From positions 992,001 through 1,056,000 of the forward strand of contig JADJQY010000002.1 of assembly GCA_016712505.1 (NCBI GenBank): DNA of 64,000 bases, given 5' to 3'. This DNA comes from Candidatus Eiseniibacteriota bacterium. Its GTDB lineage: Bacteria > Eisenbacteria > RBG-16-71-46 > CAIMUX01. Positions 18,166-27,280 of the stretch are shown here, piece by piece. Position numbers and translations under genes: made by a program. The notes below the pieces were generated by a model that had not been told where the DNA came from, made no database searches, and was given only the letters and a program-made list of their open reading frames with translations. Each line of letters begins with the position of its first letter. Position 1 is the first letter of the stretch.

Positions 18166-18201
18166 CGGCATCGCCCCTCGCTGCCAGATCACTCCGCGCA
18201 T
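18130..18201 (-). repeat. 36-bp tandem duplication at the bamD 5' end
   Basis: Copies 18166-18201 and 18130-18165 match at 32 of 36 positions. Each carries ATGCGCGGAGTGATC, a Shine-Dalgarno-like GCGAGGGG and a downstream ATGCCG, so the duplication multiplies possible starts and ribosome-binding sites for bamD. Confidence 0.85.
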
Positions 18202-19259
18202 CAGTTCTGATTCTGGTAGAAGAGGTAGACCAAGCTACCGACGATGGTCACCACCACGGCCGGCTCGACGTAGCGTCCGAGTCCCGGAGCAAGCAGCTCC
18301 GGTTTGGCGAAGGGGTAGGTCGCCCCCTCGGCGAGGGTCTTCTGCCAGGCCGCCAGTCGATCGACCTCGTGGCGCTCGACGCTCACCACCCGCTCCACCG
18401 TCCCCTCCGGCCCCCGGAGCAACGTGAGCTGGAAGAACGCGCCGGCGATGCGCGAGAATCGCACCGGACCGAAGAGCAGCTTGCGGGACGCCTCGGCGTA
18501 GCTGATGCCGAACTCGAGCACGTCGACGTCGATCACCTCGCCGGCCGGCAAGGTGGCCACGGAGGACACGACCTGGAGCGACTCGGCCGCCTCGCGCTCT
18601 GCCTGTTCCGCTGCCTTCTGGGCCTCAGCCTCCTCGCGCGCCGCCTCCTCCGCCTTCTTTTCCCGGAACTCCTCGAGCGGGATCCCCAGATCGAGCGCCT
18701 CGAGGGAATCGGCGAAGAAGCCCGTGGTGTCCCCCTCCGCCGCCGCTCGCGCCGCTTGCTGCGCCTTGGCCTTCGCTCGCCCCGGATGGGAGTCGTCGAC
18801 GTGCTGGGTCCCGCCCGCCGGCTCCTCCGGCTCCGGCTCGATCGCCGGGATCTCCGCGTCGGGCAAAACCATGCGAACGGTGTGCCCGCGATCCGAAAGG
18901 GCCCGGGCGAGCCGCTGGATGACGAAGGCGCTCCCCTCACGGGGCATCCGGCTCAGCACCGTAACCGCGGAGCCGCGAGGGAGAGCGAGCGAATCGGCCG
19001 CCTCCTCCACCGCCTCCTGGGTCAGGCGATCGAGCAGCCCGAGATTGCTGGCGAACTTATCCCGCGCGGACGCGGAAGGGGCCAGGCCGAGGCAGAAGAG
19101 CAGAAGCAACGCCAGACCGAGGCACCGTCGCGAGCCCCGAGGTGCGCCGGCGTGTCCGGCGCAATCGCCCGAGGGCGAAGCGGTGCGGGGGGTCGAACGG
19201 GCAGCGAAGGTGTTCGTGGAGGGCCCTGGACTGCAGGTATCCGGACAGGATCTAGGCAC
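18201..19259 (-). CDS. Unknown secreted/membrane protein with charged coiled-coil segment
   Basis: This 352-residue protein is not recognised. After a ~45-residue polar leader comes a hydrophobic signal (CLGLALLLLFCLGLAPSASA). The middle has an Ala/Glu-rich, likely helical coiled-coil stretch around residues 195-230 (EEFREKKAEEAAREEAEAQK). A hydrophobic C-terminal segment (AVVVTIVGSLVYLFY) is followed by only four residues. This suggests a periplasmic protein anchored at its C-terminus. GTG 19259 is the only usable start, lies 7-8 nt after AAGGG and overlaps the rimO stop by 8 nt. Its stop overlaps the bamD-side repeat (TGATG). Position between rimO and bamD hints at an envelope role, but that is only inference. 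Confidence 0.6.
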   Translation of the reverse strand: MPRSCPDTCSPGPSTNTFAARSTPRTASPSGDCAGHAGAPRGSRRCLGLALLLLFCLGLAPSASARDKFASNLGLLDRLTQEAVEEAADSLALPRGSAVTVLSRMPREGSAFVIQRLARALSDRGHTVRMVLPDAEIPAIEPEPEEPAGGTQHVDDSHPGRAKAKAQQAARAAAEGDTTGFFADSLEALDLGIPLEEFREKKAEEAAREEAEAQKAAEQAEREAAESLQVVSSVATLPAGEVIDVDVLEFGISYAEASRKLLFGPVRFSRIAGAFFQLTLLRGPEGTVERVVSVERHEVDRLAAWQKTLAEGATYPFAKPELLAPGLGRYVEPAVVVTIVGSLVYLFYQNQN

Positions 19260-20646
19260 GGCAATTCCCTTCCTGGACAGGTTCTTCGATCACCCCGCTC
19301 AGATCGTACGGACCCGCCCCTCGGATCCGCACGGTGACCAGGTCGCCTGCCGACACGCCGGGGCCTCCGTCGGGAATCGTCAGCTTCACCTGGCCGTCGA
19401 TCTCGATTGCCTGGCCGGACCAGCGTCCGAGCGCCACGGCTTTCGAGTCGTCCACCGAATCGATCAGCACTTCCAGCGATTGTCCGATTCGCGCCCGGTT
19501 GTGCCGGAGCGCGATGGTCCGTTGCTGGGCCAGGATCGCGTCGCGCCGCTCCCAGCGCAACTCCTCCGGCAGCTGACCGTCCATCTCACCCGCGGGCGTT
19601 CCTTCCTCCGTGCTATAGGCGAACGCGCCGAGGTGATCAAACTGAAACTCGCGGAGGAAATCGAGGAGAAAGCGATGCTCCTCCTCGGTCTCGCCCGGAA
19701 ACCCGGCGATCACGGTGGTGCGCAGCACCATCCCCGGAACCGCCTTCAGCTTCCGCAGGAGGATCTCCGTCCCGTCCCACCCCAGTCCGCGCCTCATGCG
19801 GCGGAGCACCGAGTCGGCGGCGTGCTGGATCGGCATGTCGACATAGAGGCGGAGCTTCTCCAGACGACCGAAGCAGTCGATCAGTTCGTCAGTGAAGTAG
19901 CGTGGGTAGGTGTACAGCAAACGGATCCAGCGTATGCCCGGCACCGCGTCGAGCGCTTCGAGCAGGCGGTCGAGCGAAAAGCGCCCGTAGAGATCAAGTC
20001 CGTAGGAGGTGGTGTCCTGGGCGATGATGGTCAGCTCGCGCACCCCGAAGCCGGCCAGCCGGGTCGCCTCCGCCACCAGATCCTCGATCGGGCGGCTGCG
20101 GTGCTTGCCCCGCAGGGTCGGGATGATGCAGAAGGTGCAGGTGTTGTTGCACCCCTCGCTGATCTTGAGATAGGCGGTGTGCCGGTGACCCGAGAGCACT
20201 CGCGGCTCCCAGTCGAACTCCGCGCGATCGAGGCCGCCAAGTTCCGCCCCCCGGGCCAGCCCCCCGGCGAGCAGCCCGTTGGCAATCTCGACGACCGAGC
20301 CGATCGCGCCGGTCCCGAGCAGGTAGTCGACCTCCGGGAGTTCCTCGAGCAGGCTCGTCCCGTGGCGTTGCGCCAGGCAGCCCGCGACGACCAGCTTCTT
20401 GAGGTTTCCGGTCTCGCGCAGACGGGACACATCGAGGATCGTCTCGATCGATTCCTGCTGCGACGCGGTGAGGAAGGCGCAGGTGTTGACCACGATCAGC
20501 TCCGCTTCGGACGGATCGGCGACCGCGCGAAATCCCGCCCGGTGGAGCTGGCCCAGCATCGACTCGGAGTCGGCCAGGTTCTTCGGACAACCCAGCGTGA
20601 CGACCGAGATGGTCCGCGCTCCGGCCGTGATTGGTGTCGAACTCAG
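19252..20646 (-). CDS. rimO: Ribosomal protein S12 methylthiotransferase, unusual start
   Basis: RimO is a radical-SAM enzyme that methylthiolates Asp88 of ribosomal protein S12. The radical-SAM cluster motif is SEGCNNTCTFCIIPTLRGKH. The second-cluster domain has TLGCPKNLADSESM, NTCAF and AGCLAQ, and a TRAM-like C-terminus is present. The essential TLGCPKN lies upstream of the first ATG (20559), but between an in-frame stop (about 20672) and that ATG there is no ATG, GTG or TTG. CTG 20646 has a GGGGG run 6 nt upstream and would give 464 residues. Alternatively, GTG 20674 enters this frame if one G is lost from the adjacent 5-G run. Function is certain; the start is not. Confidence 0.85.
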   Translation of the reverse strand: MSSTPITAGARTISVVTLGCPKNLADSESMLGQLHRAGFRAVADPSEAELIVVNTCAFLTASQQESIETILDVSRLRETGNLKKLVVAGCLAQRHGTSLLEELPEVDYLLGTGAIGSVVEIANGLLAGGLARGAELGGLDRAEFDWEPRVLSGHRHTAYLKISEGCNNTCTFCIIPTLRGKHRSRPIEDLVAEATRLAGFGVRELTIIAQDTTSYGLDLYGRFSLDRLLEALDAVPGIRWIRLLYTYPRYFTDELIDCFGRLEKLRLYVDMPIQHAADSVLRRMRRGLGWDGTEILLRKLKAVPGMVLRTTVIAGFPGETEEEHRFLLDFLREFQFDHLGAFAYSTEEGTPAGEMDGQLPEELRWERRDAILAQQRTIALRHNRARIGQSLEVLIDSVDDSKAVALGRWSGQAIEIDGQVKLTIPDGGPGVSAGDLVTVRIRGAGPYDLSGVIEEPVQEGNCRA

Positions 20647-20719
20647 TCGTCTCCCCCTTCGGTCGCGAAGTCACCGACGCGCCGCCCGCTCCGCTCGCCG
20701 AACAGGTCCCCCTGACAAG

Positions 20720-21409
20720 TCAGGGAGCCCCCACCTCGATGACCGGCACCCCGGTCGGCGGTGTGAACTCGAACAGCGTTTCCTTGAGCGTAGGATTCTG
20801 GCGCGTGTGATCCAGACGGAAGAGGCTGCGATTGCCCGACCCGTCCTCGATTTCGTACTGGAGAATCGCATTGGAACCGTTCGGCGTCCAGAGGCGGACG
20901 CGGGAGAGCCCGAGATCCTCGGCCGGAATCAGGCTGAGCACCTTGCAGGGGCGCCCAACCACCTCGGCGGTCGCAACCTCCGCCTCGGGCCGGCTCTCGA
21001 GCAGGATGCGGCGCAGCAGGTCGCCTCCCTGGCCCTCCGGGAGGATGGTCTTCAAGACCTCCCCGTTCTCCGGGATGTAGGTCCAGACCGTCTTCCCGTC
21101 TGAAAGCTGCAGATGCCCCTTCGGCTCGGTGTACTCGATCCGGAAGAGGTTCGGCCGCTTGAGGTAGAGGGTCCCCTTCGAGACGGCCGGCTCATCCATC
21201 CCGACCCAGTGTTGGGTCTGCTCGAATCCGGCCTGGAACGTATCGAGGGCCAGGAACGGTCCGGAGACCGCCCGCAGCAGCGTCTCCCCCGCGCTCTCCC
21301 CTGCGGCGGCGGGGGCGCCGAGCCCGAACCTCAGCCCCAGGGCGATCAGCACGAGTGCCAGAAACAGCTTCGATCGGCGGTGTGCGCTACCGTTCGGCGC
21401 CTGTGGCAC
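20720..21409 (-). CDS. lolA: Outer-membrane lipoprotein carrier protein LolA
   Basis: This 229-residue periplasmic chaperone carries lipoproteins from LolCDE to the outer membrane. A signal peptide (LFLALVLIALGLRFGLGAPAAAG) is followed by the LolA fold: LDTFQAGFEQTQHWV, GTLYLKRPNLFRIEYTEP, DGKTVWTYIPENGEV, and LWTPNGSNAILQYEI. Start GTG 21409 has GGAG 7 nt upstream and overlaps the ftsK stop by 23 nt. An ftsK-lolA pair is frequent in Gram-negative genomes. A short palindrome (CCCTGA-CAAG-TCAGGG) spans its stop codon. Confidence 0.9.
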   Translation of the reverse strand: MPQAPNGSAHRRSKLFLALVLIALGLRFGLGAPAAAGESAGETLLRAVSGPFLALDTFQAGFEQTQHWVGMDEPAVSKGTLYLKRPNLFRIEYTEPKGHLQLSDGKTVWTYIPENGEVLKTILPEGQGGDLLRRILLESRPEAEVATAEVVGRPCKVLSLIPAEDLGLSRVRLWTPNGSNAILQYEIEDGSGNRSLFRLDHTRQNPTLKETLFEFTPPTGVPVIEVGAP

Positions 21410-23712
21410 GCAGCTTCTCCTTCTTCAGGAACTCCTCGAGGAAGCGTTCGTCCGCGAGCACTTCGCGGGCCTTGCTGCCGTCCTGGGCGCCGACCGCCCC
21501 CGCAGATTCGAGCAGGTCCATCAGCCGGCCGGCGCGCGAGTAGCCGACCTTGAGCCGCCGCTGGAGGAACGAGGTCGAGGCCATCCGCTGCGTGACCACG
21601 ATGCGCAGCGCATCCTCGAACAGGTCATCGTCGAAACCCGCGTCCTCGCCGTCGGGCGAAAGCAGCTCCTCGCGGAAGATCTCCGGCGCCGGCGGCTGCT
21701 GCTTCCAGAACTCCACCACCTTCTCGGTATCGCGGTCGCTGACGAATGCCCCGTGCACGCGGGTCGCCTCCGCCTTGCCCGGGGGGAGAAAGAGCATGTC
21801 CCCTTTCCCGAGCAGGCTCTCGGCCCCATTGCCGTCCAGGATGGTGCGGCTGTCGACCTTTGACGCGACCTGAAACGCGATTCGAGCCGGAAAGTTCGCC
21901 TTGATCACGCCGGTGAGGACGTCGACCGAGGGCCGCTGGGTGGCGAGGATGAGGTGGATGCCGACCGCGCGAGCCATCTGGGCCAGCCGGGCGATCGGTC
22001 CCTCGACCTCGTTGCCGATGGTCATCATCAGGTCGGCCAGCTCGTCCACGATCACCACGATGTACGGCATCGGATCCATGCCGTCCTCCGCCTTGGCGGT
22101 CGCCATCTTGGTGCGATAGCCATCGATGTTGCGCACGCCGTAGGCGGCCATGCGGCGATACCGCCGTTCCATCTCCCCCACCAGCCAGGTCAGCATCCGC
22201 GCCGCCATCTTCGGCTCGGTCACGACCGGATAGAGCAGGTGCGGGATGCCGTCGTAGGGGGTCAGCTCGAGCATCTTGGGATCGATCAGCATCAAGCGGA
22301 GCTCGTCCGGCGTGCGCCGGTAGAGCAGGGTCAGGAGGAGCACGTTGAGGCAGACGCTCTTCCCCGACCCGGTCGTGCCGGCCACCAGGAGGTGGGGCAT
22401 GGCGTCGAGCCGGGCGGCGTGGGCCCGTCCTCGGATGTCCCGCCCGAGGACGAGTGGGAGCTCGCCCGGCAACGCATGCAGATCGAGCTCCGAGAGCAGG
22501 GTGCGGAAGTTGATGCGGGCCGCGGTGCGGTTCGGCACCTCGATGCCCACCGCCGCCTTGCCCGGAATCGGGGCGACCATGCGGACCCGGGAGGCACGCA
22601 GGGCGAGGGCGAGATCCTCCGCCCGGGACACGATCTGGGAGATCTTGACCCCGGCGGCCGGCTCGAACTCGTACTGGGTGATGACCGGACCGGGGTGCAT
22701 CTGCCCGAGCTGCCCTTCGATCCCGAAGTCCTTGAGCGCGCGCACCAGGGTCCGCCCGTTCTCGAGCACCTCCTCCTTGTCGATGGAGATCGGCGGTGAG
22801 GTGTCCTCCTCGAGCAGACCGATCGGCGGGAGGACATACCCGCTCGGGCTCTTGCTCAGCGGCTTCGGCCGCGGCTTCGGCTTCGGCTCCGCCTGTTCCC
22901 GCCGCTTGTCCGGCTTGGTGTCCGGCAGCGCGGCGAGCAGTTCCTCCTCCCGCAGCGCGATCCGCTCCGCGCGCTGGCGCGCCTCCTCCTCGAGCCGGGC
23001 CTTCTCGTCGAGCTTGCGCTGCGCCTTGTCCCCGCGCTCCGCCGCCCGCGCGTCGGCCGCGAGCTGCCGCGCTTCTGCCCGGGCCTGCTTCTGCGCCTCG
23101 CGTTCCTCGATCGCCCGCGCCTTCCGTTCGACCGCGCGGGTCTTCATGGCATGCGACGCTCGGGGAGAGCGCAGCCTGCCCATGCTGCACCGGCAGCGCC
23201 CCGAGCGCGAGTAGCGCGCGTTGCAGCGCCTCGGGGAGGAGCCGAGGCAGGACCACGAGCAGCGTGAGCACGAAGGCGGCAACCGCGAGCAGAGCGGCTC
23301 CGACCGGCCCCATCGCAGCGGGCGAACCGACCGAGGTCATCGCTGCACCGGCCAGTCCACCAAAGAGCCGGCCGCCCCCAAGCGCCGCGCCGAGGACGGA
23401 GAGCGCGACGGCCAGCGCGAGGGAGAGTCCGAAGATCCGCCAGGGACGAGCCGGACGCCGCACCAGTGCTCGCCAACCGAGGGTGAAACCGGTGGCGATC
23501 ACCCAGCCCACCATGGGCAGCCCGAGCCAGTCGAGCAGGAATCCGGCCGTCGCACGGCCGACCTCGCCGCAGGCATCGGCGGGCAGCCCGAACATCGGGC
23601 CACCGCCCGGCCAGGGGGGCGAGGAGAGAATGGAGGTCAGCAGCAGCAGGCTGACCAGTACGAGCAGCACCCCCTGCAGAGGGCGACGAGCGGGCAGGCT
23701 TAGGTTCGCCAT
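21387..23712 (-). CDS. ftsK: DNA translocase FtsK/SpoIIIE, frame broken after the membrane domain
   Basis: FtsK pumps DNA at the septum during chromosome segregation. The N-terminal part from ATG 23712 has about four membrane segments (LLVLVSLLLLTSIL; GLSLALAVALSVLGAAL; AALLAVAAFVLTLLVVLP). A second frame then carries a charged Ala/Glu/Arg linker and the motor: GTTGSGKSVCLNVLL (Walker A), VVIVDELADLM (Walker B), ILATQRPSVDVLTG, and a gamma winged helix (LQRRLKVGYSRAGRLMDLL). The frames meet near 23155-23170; dropping one base of the CCCC in minus-strand CTCTCCCCGAG joins ...AALSRASHAMKTRAVER. The membrane-domain frame otherwise runs on as junk to 21625, so an indel is the best explanation. 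Confidence 0.85.
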
Positions 23713-23836
23713 CGATTCCTTTGAACCCGGTCGCGCGCGAGGCGCGTCGTCGGCTACCTCTCACCCCGCGGAGTGGAAGTTCTGTCCTCCCCCGGAGCGA
23801 ACGTCCTGTCCGCTCCCCACTTCCCGACCGCGGGGC

Positions 23837-25000
23837 CTACTTCAGGCCCGCGGCCTTCTTGAGCGCATCGACGCGGTCGAGCTTCTCCCAGGTGAACTCC
23901 GGCTCGTTGCGTCCGAAGTGACCGTAGGCCGCGGTCTTCTTGTAGATCGGCCGCAGCAGATCGAGCGCGGTGGTGATCCCGCCCGGCCGGAGGTCGAATA
24001 CCTCGCGAATCGCGCCGGTGATCTGGGTGTTCGAGACCTTCCCCGTGCCGTAGCTCTCGCAGTGGATCGAGACCGGATCCGGGTGACCGATGCAGTAGGC
24101 GAGTTGCACCTCACACCGCTCGGCCAGTCCGGCCGCGACCACGTTCTTGGCCACCCAGCGCGCCGCGTAGGCCGCGGAGCGGTCGACCTTCGACGGGTCC
24201 TTGCCCGAGAAGGCCCCGCCGCCGTGGTGGGCCAGTCCGCCATAGGTGTCGACGATGATCTTCCGGCCGGTCAAACCGGTATCGGCCGCCGGACCGCCGG
24301 CGACGAATCGCCCGGTGCGGTTGATGTGCAGGATCGGTTCGATCGGGAGCAGTTCCGCCGGGATCGAGGGGCGGATGATGATTCGCTCGATGTCCTTGCG
24401 CAACTGCTCGATCGAGACCTCGGGCCGGTGCTGCGAGGAGCAGACGACGGTATGCACCCGCTGCGGGCGCCCCGCCTCGTACTCCACCGTGACCTGACAC
24501 TTGTTGTCCGGGCCGAGGTACGAAAGCTCCCCGCTCTCGCGGACGTCGCCCAATCGCTTGGAGATCCGGTGGGCCAGGACGAGCGGAAGCGGCATGTACT
24601 CCGCCGTCTCATTCGTCGCGTAGCCGAACATGATCCCCTGGTCGCCCGCTCCCTGCTCGGCCACCGCTCCGCGATCGACGCCGACCGAGATGTCGCGCGA
24701 TTGCTCGTCGATCGAGGTGACCACGGCGCAGGAGTCACCGTCGAACCCGTAACGGGGATCGTCGTATCCGATCTCCTTGATCGTCCGGCGGACTACCTTG
24801 GGAATATCGACGTACGCGGCGGTCGTGATCTCACCGGCCACGACCGCGAGCCCGGTGGTGACCATCGTTTCGCAGGCGACGCGACAGTGCTTGTCCTGCT
24901 CCAGCATCGCGTCGAGGATGGCATCGGAGATCTGGTCGGCCACCTTGTCCGGGTGACCCTTACCCACCGACTCCGAAGTGATCAAGTACCGGTCCGCCAT
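23837..25000 (-). CDS. metK: S-adenosylmethionine synthase
   Basis: This 387-residue enzyme makes SAM from methionine and ATP. Signatures present are TSESVGKGHPDKVADQISDAILD, the GAGDQGIMFGYATNET loop, and GGGAFSGKDPSKVDRSAAY. Length and order match bacterial MetK. Two ATGs occur at 25006 and 25000; GGGAG lies 6 nt before the second, which is taken as the start. The 170-nt gap upstream contains a strong hairpin (25080-25099) in what could be a structured leader. I could not match it to a known SAM riboswitch class. Confidence 0.95.
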   Translation of the reverse strand: MADRYLITSESVGKGHPDKVADQISDAILDAMLEQDKHCRVACETMVTTGLAVVAGEITTAAYVDIPKVVRRTIKEIGYDDPRYGFDGDSCAVVTSIDEQSRDISVGVDRGAVAEQGAGDQGIMFGYATNETAEYMPLPLVLAHRISKRLGDVRESGELSYLGPDNKCQVTVEYEAGRPQRVHTVVCSSQHRPEVSIEQLRKDIERIIIRPSIPAELLPIEPILHINRTGRFVAGGPAADTGLTGRKIIVDTYGGLAHHGGGAFSGKDPSKVDRSAAYAARWVAKNVVAAGLAERCEVQLAYCIGHPDPVSIHCESYGTGKVSNTQITGAIREVFDLRPGGITTALDLLRPIYKKTAAYGHFGRNEPEFTWEKLDRVDALKKAAGLK

Positions 25001-25079
25001 GTTCATCTCCCTGGGGTCCCGCCCCGGTTCTGGTCGCGACCACCCGGTCGCTCTTGGAAAGTGCTTACGCTAACAGAGA

Positions 25080-25099
25080 CCCTTTCGCACACGAAAGGG
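25080..25099 (-). terminator. Perfect 8-bp hairpin in the metK leader
   Basis: CCCTTTCG (25080-25087), 4-nt loop, CGAAAGGG (25092-25099). On the minus strand it is preceded by a second small hairpin (GGGG-ATTCG-CCCC) and followed by TCTCTGTTAGC. It could end the upstream nucleotidyltransferase transcript or belong to a metK leader; no proper T-tract is present. Confidence 0.5.
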
Positions 25100-25169
25100 G
25101 CGAATCCCCGTAGCCCTTCAAAACCGCTGAATCTACGACCCGCTGGGAATGCGCGGGGAGGGTCCGCGC

Positions 25170-26177
25170 CTACTGCCACTTCCCCGAGAAGTCGATCTCG
25201 GAGGAATCCCCGACGTTGAGACGACTGAACCCGCCCCGGACGATGGCGTTCTCCCCCACCAGGCTGTTCTCGAGCACGATGTCCCGCACCTCGGCATTCT
25301 CGTTCACGATGGTGTCGTGCACGATCGCGTTGTGCACCACCGCCCCACCGGCGATGGAGACGTTCGGACCGATGATCGAGCGGGTGACCGTCGCCGTCGG
25401 GTCGATGGAGACCGGATGGAGGATGGTCACGCCGGGCATCTCCGGCGCCCGCGGGGCCAGCTTCAGGAGATACTCGTTGGTGGCCAGCAGGGTCTCCGGC
25501 TTGCCGCAATCGAACCACCCCTCGACCGAGGCGGTCTTCATCCGCGATCCCCCCTCGATCATCATCGCCAGGGCATCGGTCAGTTGATACTCCCCCTTGG
25601 TCCGGATGTCCTTCGAGATCATCTGTTCCAGCTTGCCGTGGAGTTCCGCCGCCTCGGGCAGGTAGTAGATCCCGACCAGGGCCAGGTTTCCCACGAAGCT
25701 CTCCGGCTTTTCGATCAACCTGGTGATGAAGCCGTCCTGAACCTGGGCGATGCCGAAGCGCTCCGGGTCGTCGACCTGCTTGACCCCGAGCACCGGGTGC
25801 GGACCCGACATGAACTCGAGATAGTCGGCATGCACGATGGTGTCGCCGAGGATGATCAGGATCGGGCCTTCCGACACCTTCGCGCGCGTGAGGTGCACCG
25901 CGTGGCCGAGACCGAGCCGCTCGGGCTGCTCCACGTACTCCACCATCCCGGCGTAGCGCCGGTCGCAGTAGGTGCGGATCGCGTCGCCCATGTAGCCGAC
26001 CACGATGACCACCCGTTCGATCCCCTGCTGGACCAGCCCATCGAGGATGTGGGCCAGGATCGGCTTCCCCGCCACGTTGACCAGCGCCTTCGGCACGGTG
26101 TGGGTGTGGGGTCTAAGCCGCGTTCCGACCCCGGCGGCCGGCACGATCGCGACCGGCCGCCGCTCTCTTGCACTCAT
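25170..26177 (-). CDS. Sugar-1-phosphate nucleotidyltransferase with beta-helix tail
   Basis: This 335-residue enzyme activates a sugar 1-phosphate with an NTP. The N-terminal Rossmann-like domain has PAAGVGTRLRPHTHTVPKALV (nucleotide-binding GTRL...PK), GDTIVH (metal) and EKPESFVGNLALVGIYYL. The C-terminal ~70 residues repeat a hexapeptide pattern (SIIGPNVSIAGGAVVHNAIV), a left-handed beta helix. This layout matches RmlA/GalU-like and GlmU-like enzymes; the sugar and base cannot be assigned. Start ATG 26177 has AGGAGG 4-5 nt upstream and overlaps the isomerase stop (ATGA), so the two form one pathway unit. Confidence 0.85.
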   Translation of the reverse strand: MSARERRPVAIVPAAGVGTRLRPHTHTVPKALVNVAGKPILAHILDGLVQQGIERVVIVVGYMGDAIRTYCDRRYAGMVEYVEQPERLGLGHAVHLTRAKVSEGPILIILGDTIVHADYLEFMSGPHPVLGVKQVDDPERFGIAQVQDGFITRLIEKPESFVGNLALVGIYYLPEAAELHGKLEQMISKDIRTKGEYQLTDALAMMIEGGSRMKTASVEGWFDCGKPETLLATNEYLLKLAPRAPEMPGVTILHPVSIDPTATVTRSIIGPNVSIAGGAVVHNAIVHDTIVNENAEVRDIVLENSLVGENAIVRGGFSRLNVGDSSEIDFSGKWQ

Positions 26178-27280
26178 CGTTCCTCCTGCTTCCTCATCCC
26201 GGCACCCGCCACCGCACGGCGCAGCCGCTGGATCGCCTCGACCGGCACCGGATCGACCCCGCCCCGCCGCGCGAGTTCCAGGCTCACGCGATCACCGAGC
26301 AGCACCTGCGAGAGGATGCGCGCCATCCGCCCCTCGCCGTGACTCGGCACGAATACCACCTCGAAGCCGACCCGCCGCCATTCCGACTCCGCTGCCGACA
26401 GCACCGGCGCCAGCCTGGGCTCCAGGATTCCGGTTCCCTCGAGTCGCACCACCGCAGCCCGGCAGACCCGGCCGAGGTCCGCCCAGCCTTCGATCTCGTT
26501 GTGCACCAGCTCGGGAAACGCGTTCTCGAGTGCGAAGCGCTTTGCATTCTCGCTGAACTGGCAGCGCCAGCGGATCGCCAGCACCCGCTCGGCCTCACTC
26601 TCCGCATACAGTACCGGCACCTGGCCCGCCAGGCGATCGGCAAGCTCCCGGGGATTTCGGCCCGGCAGGGCGCGACCGGCGCGCCAGAGGTCCGCTTCCC
26701 CAGCGAGGAGATCGGCCGCCGCGCGCAGTTCCTGTTCCATTGCGACCGCTCGTCCCGCAGATGCCGCCCAGCAGAGCAGGATCGGCACGAGCATCCACCC
26801 CAGGGCGGCCCGGGGCTGCATCCCGGGCTCCGCATGAAATCTGGCCGCCGCGGCCGGATACGCCTCCAGGCGGCCTCCGGAGGCCACGATCCAGGGCGAA
26901 ATCCCCCGTGCCGCCGCAGCATCCGCCAGGGCCAGGGCTTCCCAGGTCTCACCTGAGTAGCTCGCGATCCCCAGCGACACCGAGCCATCGACCCAGCCGG
27001 GCAGCTCAGGGTCGGCTTGAACCACAATCGGTATCCGTAAGTCCGGCTGCAAGATGAGAGCCGCGAGACGGCCGGCCATGGCCGAGCCGCCCATCCCGCC
27101 GAGAAAGAGCCCCCGCGCCGCCGGGGCCGCGGCCGCCCCTGGCCAACCGATCTCCCGTCCCCGGGCGATCGCCCCCCGGAGCTGGTCCGGAAACCCGTCG
27201 ATCCACGATTCCATCCGGGCGAGCCCGTCCCGGAGATCGGCGGCCTCTCCCCGCCCCTTCCCCGCACCAGATTCAACCAA
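26174..27280 (-). CDS. Bifunctional phosphoglucose/phosphomannose isomerase (SIS domain)
   Basis: This 368-residue protein is related to the archaeal/actinobacterial PGI/PMI family, which interconverts fructose-6-P with glucose-6-P and mannose-6-P. The N-terminal SIS domain has FLGGMGGSAMAGRL. The family active-site region ENAKRFALENAFPELVHNEIEGW contains the conserved Glu and His. Start TTG 27280 is supported by AGGAGG 6 nt upstream and overlaps the enzyme I stop by 8 nt. An in-frame ATG at 27214 lacks a good site. Placement behind a mannose-type PTS suggests it handles imported hexose phosphates and feeds the nucleotidyltransferase downstream. Confidence 0.82.
   Translation of the reverse strand: MVESGAGKGRGEAADLRDGLARMESWIDGFPDQLRGAIARGREIGWPGAAAAPAARGLFLGGMGGSAMAGRLAALILQPDLRIPIVVQADPELPGWVDGSVSLGIASYSGETWEALALADAAAARGISPWIVASGGRLEAYPAAAARFHAEPGMQPRAALGWMLVPILLCWAASAGRAVAMEQELRAAADLLAGEADLWRAGRALPGRNPRELADRLAGQVPVLYAESEAERVLAIRWRCQFSENAKRFALENAFPELVHNEIEGWADLGRVCRAAVVRLEGTGILEPRLAPVLSAAESEWRRVGFEVVFVPSHGEGRMARILSQVLLGDRVSLELARRGGVDPVPVEAIQRLRRAVAGAGMRKQEER

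Noticed and set aside
21625..23150. Continuation of the FtsK membrane-domain frame
   Set aside because: It is the out-of-frame reading of the motor domain, rich in Gly/Arg and without any motif.
25007..25169. SAM-I or SAM-II riboswitch before metK
   Set aside because: Characteristic core sequences of these classes could not be found; only generic hairpins are seen.
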